Below are positions 12,001-24,000 of a stretch of 64,000 nucleotides of DNA, one piece after another. Every line of letters starts with the position of its first letter. The first letter of the stretch is position 1. The notes below the pieces were generated by a model. It did no database searches, was not told the origin of the DNA, and saw only the letters and a list, made by a program, of their open reading frames with translations. The stretch is from Perognathus longimembris pacificus. Its lineage: Eukaryota; Chordata; Mammalia; Rodentia; Heteromyidae. The stretch is taken from NCBI RefSeq assembly GCF_023159225.1, contig NC_063176.1, positions 31,041,786-31,105,785 of the forward strand, in the 5' to 3' direction. The translations under genes and the position numbers were made by a program.

Positions 12001-15000
12001 GGAGAGAAGGAGGGAGGGAGGGAGGGAGGGAGGGAGGGAGGGAGGGAAGGAGGGAAGATGGAATCCAGTCACAAATAGAATACCCCTTTAGAACACTACT
12101 AAAGGAAATGCAAGCCTCCATTTTAGCTTTGTACCCAGCTTGCTTGCTTTAGTTTATTATAAAACTGACTAATGAAAAAATCATAAATAGGACACCAGAA
12201 ACAGGGATGAATATTAAAGGAAATATTTTTCATCTTTGCTAAAAGCAAAGCAGCATTTCTCCCCCACTGAATTTCACCGAGCTGACAGCTTTGCAGAAGG
12301 TCACTGACAATCTTGAAGATTGTCATTGGCTGTACTGAGTTGCTGTGTTAGCCAGAAAGCCCTGCTAACAAAGTTATATTTTAAAGAAAAAGCTAATGAG
12401 GGTCATCTTTAAGAAAATACTGCCCCTATTCAAGGCTATATTTTGCTTTTAGGCTATGTTTTGGTTTTTATAAAGTGAGTAATGGTCATGCTGACCTGAC
12501 CTACATTTCGCATCTGTAACTCAAGGCTAAATTCTGCTTCTGTAATTCTGCTTGCTTACCCCAAGGACATGTATGGAGTCATGCCACTGTCTACCACACA
12601 GTATGGTGCCACTGTGGGAAGCCTATTATGAGCCACAATGCCTAATGTTTATGTAAAAGAACAAATGAATTCAAAGGTCATTGAGTCAGCACCAATGAAA
12701 TTGTAATACATCGGTCTTGCTTGCATGGCCAGCCTATGTAATTCCGACTCATGAAAACCTTCCCCATCCTAAGCACTGGGCCGTTTTTCACTATCTGGAT
12801 AGGGAGAGGTGGACCAGCTGAATAAAGTTCCTAGCTCCTATTAACTGAGGGTATTGAAGTTTCATTTGAACATGGGATATAATAGGAGGGAAGGAAAGGG
12901 GAAGATAGAAAAGCCCAATCTTCAAGGGCTGGTAGCTTACACCTGTAATCCTGGCTTATTCAAAAGCTAAGATCTGAGAAGCCTTGGTTTGCAATCAGTC
13001 CAAGCAGAAAATTCCATGAAACTATCTTCCAAATAACCAGCAAAATGCTAGACTGGAGATGTGGTAGTTCAAGTTTTAGAACACCAGCCATAAGCAAGAA
13101 AGTTGAATGAGTGTTCAAGGCCTGGAACAGTCACATACACACATGCACACACATAAAAGCCTAATTCTAGAGTTCACGTATTCAGAAATGTCTAGAAAAT
13201 TTAGTTTCTCCTAAAAATGACTAGCTGTATGATAGCTTGAGGGTTTCATTCTGGCCAATTTTCAATGTTCTCCACAACTTAAAAATAAAAGGAATAAAAG
13301 CTACTAATCAAAGGTGAAACTCCATATCCCACATGAATTCTGATTAGCAACCATTTACTGCTTTTCTGTCATTACCTTGAAATGGCAAAAAGCTATTTAT
13401 ACCTACAGAGATTCTCTTTCAGATAGCACAATATTACATCCTTTGGGACCAAAGCAACATTTCATAAACAGGAAACACCAAAAGATGTCATCTTCAGAAA
13501 CAGATTTTTTTAAACTAGTATATAGAAAAATAATAAGTACCCAGTGATACTTTTTTTCTCTAACTACCTAATCATTTTTCAAAGGGCAACTTGCTAGTCA
13601 ACACCCTGTAAAACTACAGTTTCTGATCAAATGCTGTGCTTAATTGGAAACTCATTACTTGTATGTTAAAGATGACCACCCCTAAAGTTGCCAAAATGAT
13701 CTGATTGAAAATTAAAATTTAATTGCTTCTACTGCAAATTGAATTTTAAGTGGATGTGTGGAAAAGAGAAGATAATCATATACCAGAAACCAACACAGCC
13801 AAGTGGTAAATCACCGGCTTCTAAAACAAGCTTTCCTTCTTAACTGGAAATGAATTTCCCATGAATTCCAAGCTGCAACTAGACTTTACAAATCCAGCAT
13901 TTATGGCTGAGCGTGGTAGTGTATACAATCCCAGCTACTTGTGAGTAGCTGAAGAAGGAAGATCACAATCTAAGGATAGTTGGGCAAATGTATGAGATTT
14001 TTATCTGAAAACAAGCTAAAGAAAACAGGGCAGCAGGAGTAGCTCAAGTGATAGAATGCTTGTTTAGCAGGTACCAAGAGCTAAATTCAATCTCTAGTGC
14101 CATCAAAAAAATAAGAACTGAAAACATTGGTGTATTATATACACACTGGACTTGATATAGGTTGAGATAAAAGTAACCCAACAGGCACATTGAAAAGGTA
14201 CATTACTGTTAACTATAACAATGAACTTAATCCTTTACATTTTGTTTAATATAGTACATATAATGTGTGTGTGGGGGGGGGGGGTTCCTCAAAGTCTCAG
14301 ATAAAACTTCTACCTAGTAAGGAAATGAAAGCAAAATCAGTAACTTCACCCATTACCTCCTATAGGCAAATACTGTACTAACGAATGAGTCATACACACT
14401 TCTTAGGTTCAAGGTCACCTCCCCCCCACAAATTGGATTTGTGACCCTGAACAAATATTTTAACATCAATCTGCAAACTGGGAGTAGGTGTTATAATGGC
14501 AGAGTCAGCTTACTCGGCGCAAAGGGTTGCTAGCAGGACTAAACACAATTAACACTGGGCAATCACATAGACCATGTTAACTGAAATACCAAAAATAAAT
14601 ATGGGGCTGGGAATATGGCCTAGTGGTAAAGTGATCGATCGCCTCATATACATGAAGCCCTGGGTTCGATTCCTCAGCACCACATATATAGAAAAAGCCG
14701 GAAGTGGCACTGTGGCTCAAGTGGTAGAGTGCTAGCCTTGAGCAAAAAGAAGCCAGGGACAGGGCTCAGGCCCTGAGTTCAAGCCCCAGGAAAGGCAAGA
14801 CAACAAAAATAAGTATGAAATGAACGTTAGATACTTCCTATCTAGTAATACTAGATGTTGTCATTCATGATTATTATTTTAGCAGAAAAGATCAGTACAG
14901 ATACATGTAAACCCCAACCTCTACCCCATGGAAATGACCCTTGATTGTGTTGAAGACTTCACCTTTTGCTGTAGTTGGTTTGGAGCAGAAACTACTACAG

Positions 15001-18000
15001 TGTTGCAAATTGCCAGTGCAATAAAGAAGTCCATGATGTACAAGGTCTCCAGGGATGGACTGTGGATGGTCCCATCTAGGTGGGTAAAGAGCTGAGGAGT
15101 AATCTGACTAAATTTATCCAAAAGCCTGGTGTCAGGTACCACATCTGTTTCCTAATGAGCCAATCAGACAAAGGGTTGTTATAAACACAAAAAGTTCATG
15201 TATTTAAGATACTATGGGAAGTGACAACAGGAAAATAAAACATTTAGCTATTATATGCTTAGGAAACACCTTAATCATTAATCTGGAAGGTACAAACATG
15301 GTTTTCTACCAATATCCTTTGAGATACAGAGTCAGATTATATTTATATATAAATATATATTTGTATATAAATATATATATACATATATATATTTGTACTT
15401 GCCAAAATGAAACCTTAGCAATAGATTTACCAAACAACAAGCAATGAATAACATTACTTTTTAAAGTGAGGCTATTCAACATATTGGATTATTTTAACAA
15501 AGTATTTTTGCTGTTCAAACTTTACCACTCTTGTAAAAAAATCCATTATTTAAGATAAAAGTGAGTACAAACAGCCTGTTAGATATAACCAGTATTTCGC
15601 AGGAATATTGTACAAGCCATGGGCAAGGGTCTTCCCAAGAGATGTCAGATCACCAAATATTTTTTATATCCATGCTCAACTTTTAAGGATTTTAAGGAAG
15701 AGCTGCTCTAAGCAGTTCTTTTTTTCCCAGTCCTTGGGCTTGGCTTGGATTCAGGGCCTGAGCACCATCTCTGGCTTCTTTTTGCTCAAGGTCAGCACTC
15801 TACGCAACACCACTTTTGGCTTCTTCTATATATGTGGTGCTGAGGAATCGAACCCAGGGTTTCATGTATGCAAGGCAAGTACTCTACCATTAGGCCATAT
15901 TCCCAGCCCAGCAGTTCCGATTCTTAAGAAAAATAAAAGCACATCATACTGTGTAACACTGTGCTTCTCTGACTTACTTGAGAGTACTTCTTTTCACAAA
16001 AGTGTCATAGTAGAAGTTGGATTATTATTCAGTAACATATAAGAGAGATGCTTTAGACCGGATTAAGCTCAATCCAGGAAGGACTAACTGTTCAGGACCA
16101 AGGTTATATAAAAAAACCACTGGACTGCAGGGCAATCCTGGACACAAAAGTAGTAAACTGGCCCCAGAGAAGCAAAGAGAGGTGATTTTTCAGAAAAGAC
16201 AAAAATACTGAGAATGTGCAATACTAAAAAAGACATGGCTTGAACTTATGCTTTGGAGTTTGATGGGAGTTGGCATAGGTTTAATAAGAAAAGAGCTGTG
16301 GTACTAATCAAACAACCTGGGTTCCATCTTAGCACAATAACTGGGGCCTCAGACAGTTTACTTAAACCCTCTGAGCTACATTACCCTCTTCCATATAATC
16401 ACAAAAATAACACCAGTCTCTCAAGGTGGTTGTGCAATGTAAATGAGGAAGTCACTGAGATGGGACCAGTTTGAGTAATGTAATGTTCCTTTTCCTTCCT
16501 TCTCAAATGACATGCACTCACAATTATTTCATCTATGCACCATAAGTATGTCACAAAGTACAATTAAGTTTCTGCTGAAATACAGCATGCCCATACTTTT
16601 GGGGTATGGAATGGGGAAGGGGATCTAGTTTTGGAGGAATATAGAAGGCAGATTATAGTGTAATAAAAAAGGGATTTTTTTTAATGGAGGTCACAAGGCC
16701 TAGGAATTTCTCTAACAATTAGACACACTTTCCTGCCTCTGAGGTAATTCTGATACGCTTTGGTGGTTCTGAGAGTGAACCATGAGCCTTAAATTAAGGC
16801 AGCCATTTCACTCAGAAATTATCATCCCTGATTAGAAATACACTTTTCAGGTAAGACACACATGACTTCTCAATATTACTAATATTATTTTTAAATATTA
16901 AAAAGTTTGTGATATTTTGATAGTTTGTTTATACTTTTCTATTGTATGTCACAATCATGCTAAGTTGTCATTATGTGTTGTTCTCTGGTAGAGAAGAAAT
17001 TAGCAATGTTGTTAGGTGTGTAAAGCTGTGGTTGGAGCATGCCTTGGACATGCGCATGGACATGCATTCGCACTTACAATGGGGCTACTGAAAGCAGCCT
17101 GTCTGGAATGGGGTACTTCACTGGCTCCTTCTCCACTTCCTACAACATAAGTGCTGCCAGAAAGCTGATTTGAGGGCTTGCTTTCCAAAGGTCCATTATG
17201 AACTGTCCTGTGGCTGAGGGCTCTTGGTGTCTTCATATTGCTGAGGGAGCCATGCAGAGCATCTGTATAATCCTCCTCGTTAGAGACAGCTTCCAGATAG
17301 GACTCTAGCCTCTTGGCTGAAGAATAAAAAAATCACACCAGGTCATCCTCTGAGAAGAACACCTTACAACTGGATGTATCATGAAGTTACTTAAAGAACC
17401 ATTCGACATCCATCTACTCCCCTTTCAAACCAGGCCTCCCAAAGCTCTATCTGTATCCTTAAATTAATAAACTGACATCTTGCTTTATTGAGAAAGCTAG
17501 ACAAAAATCAGATAAAAATTTCCTTCTTTTCCCATCATGACATTCTACATTATCTCTATCTGTACCCAGACTCTACCTTTTGTCCTACTACTATGGAGAA
17601 AGCCGACACCCTTGTTTCACTACCAAGCCCTCCACTCATGGTCTGAATTCCACCCTCTGGATTCTTCAAGGACATCATCTTTGCAATTCAATTCTGCCTT
17701 TTTTGCTTACACTAATCTCTCCGTAACCAATTTTAGAACTTTCTTCCCATCCATCTCTTCACTGACATTAATCTTGTCTGGGACACCACTAATTCACTAT
17801 TGTAAAGTCCAATGGATACATATATATATGTATATATATATGTACATACATACATACATACACACACACATATATATATGTCTTTAGTGCATTCTTTCTG
17901 TGAGGGGAGGAAGGGGAATTTAACCTAGGATTTAAACCTAGGACCTTATGCTTGCTAGGTGGGTTCTCTAGCACTTAAGCTATGAGGCAATACTAAAAAA

Positions 18001-21000
18001 GACATGGCTTGAACTTATGCTTTGGAGTTTGATGGGAGTTGGCATAGGTTTAATAAGAAAAGAGCTGTGGTACTAATCAAACAACCTGGGTTCCATCTTA
18101 GCACAATAACTGGGGCCTCAGACAGTTTACTTAAACCCTCTGAGCTACATTACCCTCTTCCATATAATCACAAAAATAACACCAGTCTCTCAAGGAGCCT
18201 CCTCTTTGAGGAGGCTCAAAGAGCCTCAGCTCTTTAATGCTTTAATTATATATCAGGTAGGATCTCACATATTTTCTCAGGGCCAGTATCAAGACTTTGA
18301 TCTTTCTAGCTATGGCTTCTCATGTACCTGGGAACACAGGTGCAATCACCTCACTTGATTTTATTGATTGAGACTGGATCTTATTATTTTTTTCCTTTGA
18401 CTCTGAACTCCAGTTCCACCCTCCAAGTAGCCAGGATTATAGGTATAAGCCACTGTCGCTGGCCTTAGAGGTTTTGGGGGCTTGGTCAGTTGTGGGGCTT
18501 GAACTCAAGGCCTGGGCGCACATTTGCTCAATAACACTCTACCACTTCGAGCCACAGCTCCAGTTCCATTTTTTTGAGTGGTTATATCACTGTTGTAATT
18601 ACTTTCAACATGCCATGTGAAACCGTAGCTTCTATTGTTGATGATTGTCTTGTATCCCCTTCCTGTGGTTGTACCTGCACTATCACTGTATCTTATCTGA
18701 GTATATTGGAAAATGTGGATACTGGTATTAGAACTAGGAAAGTGAAAGGGAATACCAAAATTAAGAGACACAGGATAAAAAGACAAACGACTACAAAAGC
18801 AATACTTGCAAAACTGTTTGGTGTAAACCAACTGAACAACTCATGGGGGGAGAGGGAAAAGGGGAGGGGGGAGAGGGGAATGAGGGAGGAGGTAACAAAC
18901 AGTACAAGAAATGTATCCAATGCCTAACGTATGAAACTGTAACCTCGCTGTACATCACTTTGAAATAGAAAAAATTTTTAAAAAGAGTCTCATGGGGACT
19001 TTTCTGCCTGGGATGGCTTCAAACCACAACCTCAGATCTCAGCTTCCTGGGTAGCTAGGATTATAGGCATGAGCCATTGGTACCTGGCTTTCTTTTTTTA
19101 AATTGTTCACATACATGTGTGAATATGAATATATATATATCAGTATATAATATATATACTTGTATTTCCATCTTCAACATAATGCTGTATTCTTTTCTCT
19201 GAAGCTGAGGAAATTAAGACCCAGAGAAATTAAGTACTTAAACCATGATTGAACAAACAGTTGGAGGTAGAAAAGGGGATTGAACTTAAGCCTTCCTGAT
19301 TCCAGAGTCAATGTGTTTATCCACATATCGTACCTCCTAAAGACTAAATTGTATATAGCAGGTTTGTTCAGTGTTTCTAAATGTCAACAGAATGCCTTAG
19401 GGAACTATTGGCAGGGGCTGTACATATAACTGGGGAAGAAGCTGCTACTGGACATCAATGGATAGAAGCCAAGTACACTTGTAAACAAACATCTTTCAAG
19501 CACAAGTTAGTCACCCACTGCTGGGACCCAATGGCTAACACCTGTACTCCTAGCTACTCAGAAAGCTGAGATCTAAAGATCATAGTTTGAAGCCAGTCCA
19601 GGTAGAAAAGTTCACAAGACTCTTATCTCCAATAAACTACCAATCCTCCTCCCTACTCTTCAAAAAAATCTGGAAGAGGAGCTCTGGTTGGAGTGGTAGA
19701 GCATTAACCTTGAGCAAAAGCAGCTCAGGGACAGTGCCTAGGCCCTATCAATAGTGTTGAGACTGATAAATCCTTGAGTAGCTGAAGAAGTGTGTTGGTG
19801 ATGTGATGCCATTTTAGAAATAAATATTTCTCTTAGTCATCGCTAGGCAATGCAGGCACCACATAGCTGCGTAAGGAGAATGATACCGGGTGGGTCAGCT
19901 TTTACTGGATGATGACAAGCTTTCTCAACAAGTAGAACTGCAAGAATGAGTCTGCCTTTAATCATTCTGTGGAAAGCTGGGAGAAGTAACAGGGCAAGCC
20001 AAGTTACACCATGATTCAGAAAACAGAGCTACTGAAGCCATACTTTTAGGCCCAGGGAAAAGTTTACAAAAGCCAAGAGTTATTATCAAATTGATAAAAT
20101 GTATCTGATTGGTAATGAAGACTTTTTACACTTCTCTTAAGGTAGGCTCTAGTTAGTTCTATGAATGCCTCAAACTGGGCCAGGAATCTTGCTTTCTGAC
20201 TCCAAAGAAGAAACATACAATGCCTACGTTTTTTTCTGTGTGTCTAAAGGTAGGTCCTGCGTTAGGTATCAAATTATTAATTTCTTTTCCTTGTTTAATC
20301 TGTCTTCTTTTCCCATTCCTTTCTCAAATACCCTCAAACCTGTGTACGGTCTATCATTTGTTTTGACTTGCTATCTAGAAAAAATAGGACTAAGTCTGTG
20401 GAACAAATCATTTACCATACTTATTCAATAAGTTCTCTAAGGGAGCCCAAAACAAGGTCTCAAGCAATACACCTTAATGAACATCCTTCAACTGCATCAT
20501 CCACAATCCTGGAATCAAACCCTCGGTACTCATTTCTCAAACATCTCTGGCATTCCAGCTTTCACTTCCTTGGCACATTTAGCTAAGCTTCTTCCAACAA
20601 CAGCAGTAGTAGCCTTTACAGAATTATCTGCCAGGCAATACTTCTGCTAGAAAACTATGAAGAATTAGCAGCCATTAAAACAGATAAACACAAATAGTTT
20701 TTACTTCAACAAAAATACCTCAGGATTAAGTCCTGGACTCACAGACTCTTCCCTACTTCTAGAAGTTACTCGCTTTACCTCTGATCACTTGTATACCTTT
20801 TAAACACTGCCAGTTCTGGTCTCTTTTATGTAATTAGAAACAAGCACACCATACAGACAGACAGACACACACACACACCCACACACACCCACCCCCCCAC
20901 ACACCCCCCATATAGGATAAAGGGTAAGTTCTTATTCTTTACAGGACTTAATCTTGAACATCCACTACTTAAATAAAGCACTCCTAGGCTAGAATTACTA

Positions 21001-24000
21001 GGGATTTAAATGGTTTCAAACACAAGCAAAAAAAAAAAAAAAACTTTACATTGCGAATTGTTTCTCATTTTTTAGAAAACCCAATACTCACCATTTTCTT
21101 CATGGCAATAATCAAATCCTGCAACACTACAACTTCGAAAAACCATCTTATTCTCAGTGAGGGTTCCTGTCTTATCAGAAAAGAGGTATTGAATTTGTCC
21201 AAGATCCTCGGTGATGTTCAGGGCACGGCACTGTATGGTAGAACCCATTTTCTCATTATAAAAATCCACATCACTCTGAATGAAATATATTTGTCCAAGC
21301 TTCACAATTTCAATAGAAACATAAAGAGAAATAGGAATCAAGACCTAAGAAGACACAAAGAAAATGTTAAAGTAGGTTAGAGACAGTGACTACAGCTGAA
21401 GGTAGCTGGAAAGGGAGCAAAAACCTTAAAATTTCATGGTATGCTTGTCTGGAATTACCTGTAATAAAATGATCATGGTCCAAAACATATAAAATCCTGC
21501 CAGCACTGGTGATATGACATGTCCATCAGACTCAGGAATGTTAAAAAATATTATGTTTTCATATCTGCTCAACCAGATTCCGTGACCTTTCAAACACAGA
21601 TATTAAAACAATATAGAACTTTATTCCTTAAGAAGGAGGGGGAGAATATTTATTCATTTTGGTTGAACTAAATGTTTGAGGAAAACAAGGTAAAATCCAA
21701 AGGTCTTTGTCTCTGTCTCTCCCTAGATCTCTTCCCAGGTTCCTTTAGTACCATGGCAAAGAACAAACAGTCACTATTAATGTTTTTCAGGCTAATAGAT
21801 GAAGAGACAAATAAAAGTTTCCTTTACAGAATCTGAACATTCACAAACATCATTTTGAAAACAATTCATATCTTGGGAAAAAATGTTTTAAAAAATTATA
21901 TTTTTACCTACCCAGGGCACCAGTTAAACACATTATAACCAGAAGCAGGACACACCACAGAACATCCGTATTTGCTCTTCTTTCTAATTTACTGCGTTTA
22001 TACCTGGGTCCACTGTTGTTCAGCATAGCTTTAGTTTCATGACCTATGTAAGAAACACAGGATAGCCGAAAATGTACACATTAAAACTAGGTAGCAAATA
22101 TCCTATCAAAAAAAAATAACTACAGGAGATAATTTAAGAGAACATGATGTATTTTGGTCAGTTTATTTGGCTTTTGTGGAAAAACAAAATAAAACAGTGA
22201 TTAAGTTTATCAAGACAAAGTTTACTTTGAGCTTCCGTAGGCTTGTAATGCTGAATAAATGTAGAAAAGTCTAATTTGTAGAGGAGCCTAATGAAAGCCA
22301 GAAGTATAACCAACCTGCATAAACCACAATGCCCACCACAGCTTCTGTGTTTCTAATAGTGCACCCTCTTAGCAATAAATTTTCTTTGCTGAGGCCCACA
22401 CGTTCTTTGCTGGAATGTTCTCTGTAAGAAAGACAGTAAACCGGTTTATTTCTTAAATGGCAAATGTTGAGTATAAAGACAAAAATTGTGGCACTTGAAT
22501 GTTCTTGACTCCAAATAATAAATTAGTTCACAGGAATGGTTTTAAGCTTCTTGCCCCTTTACTTTTATTATCTTAAGTTTCCTACTTTTGGCTAGAGTTT
22601 TACCTCCCATTTCTTTTTTTAGTAATCATTGTTTGTCAGTTACTACAAGAATTCAGAAATATGCAAAATAAGGATCCTGGTCTTCTAGTATGTACTGCAT
22701 TTAGGGAAACAACAGTTCATAGAGAAAATTCTTAATAAAATTGGAAAATTACCCATTTTCAACCTGGGGAAGATCAAGAATCATCCCAGGAAATGACCAT
22801 TGGTAACTGCTTAAGTCATTAGGTGAAAGTCTGATAAAGAAAGTCACAATGAGAAAGTCATGTTTACAAAGCCAATCTGACCATGGGACAAGGGGACATA
22901 ATGGACGTCCTTCCTAGTAGATTGAAAAGGAAGTTGTGTGCATACAAATCTTTATGAAGACATTACATGAGACATGTAGCTTCAGAGGATCAATGAATGA
23001 TGTGCAACACCATGTGTGTGTAAATGTGTGTGTGTGCATGTTTGTGTTATTTTCCAGGGAGAGAATCCGTTTCTTTCATCATATTCTAAAAGTTTCACTT
23101 GATAGTTGACAGAAAATTAAGGGGCCAAAGAGAAATGTTAAACATCACTACAAATATGCAGTCAAACAGATCCAAAATGTGGGAAACTCTGCAGGCCAAA
23201 TGACTCTGTTTACTCAAGAAATGAATGTCATATATATGTATGTGTTTAGTCGGAGGAGATCAGCAAGGGGTAGGGGAGTTGGAAGGAAGAGGCTTCCGCT
23301 CAATCTAGAATTTGGTGAATTCTGTAAGATAAATGACAATTCTTTGGAAGAGAAAATGTAGAAACTTTATCAGCTATATGCAACAGGTAGACTATATTTT
23401 GGTCTTGTTTTAAAGAAACAACTTACTACAATAATTTTTAGTGAATTAGAGAATTTTGAACAAAAACTTGAAATTAGTGAGATTATGGAATGATTCTTAT
23501 TTTCGGTTGGCATGATCATGATTTTATGGTTAGTTTTTAAGTCTCCGTATACACTATAAAATATAGTGAAATATTCACAGTAGAAAAGATGTGGAGTTGA
23601 GGTGGGGAGGAAAGTAGGATTTTTTTAGACTATGTTGCAAATTGTGAAATACTTAAGGCAGGATGATAGCACCTAAGGGTTCATTATACTTTTCTTTATG
23701 CTATGTCATGTTTAAAACAATCTTTTTAATCAAGATAATACTTGAATAACCTAGCATAGTAACAAAGGTACAGGGTAAAATTAATGGAATATTCAAACCA
23801 ATAAGCAAAACAAAGTACTTTCTCATGTTTTGAAAGGGACTTCCAAAAAATGATCAAAATAAAGATAGAGAAGTAAAGACTAAATAAACTAGAAAGTATC
23901 AGCAGCAGAATGGATGGCATGAAGGACAGAGTTTCTGGGCTTGAAGACAAGAGTAGAGATAATAGAATGAAAGGAAGTAAACATACAAAACAAATCCAAG

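Larger units (their letters stand above)
17900..18370 (-). repeat. Antisense SINE split by the 209-bp insertion, intron 9
   Basis: CTAGGTGGGTTCTCTAGCAC before the insertion and GCCTCAGCTCTTTAATGC, then TAGGATCTCACATATTTTC after it, read as one ID/B1-like SINE once the inserted block is removed. Confidence 0.6.

Noticed and set aside
15608..16042. 144-codon open frame, plus strand
   Set aside because: It is mostly antisense IDL-Geo SINE, which gives the recurring chance peptide with [19 protein letters not shown] sequence at each antisense copy.
16253..16474. Two identical 58-residue peptides (also at 18022) as a possible duplicated gene
   Set aside because: The identity comes from the 209-bp DNA duplication, half of which is a MIR. 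There are no coding hallmarks. The DNA event itself is reported as a finding.
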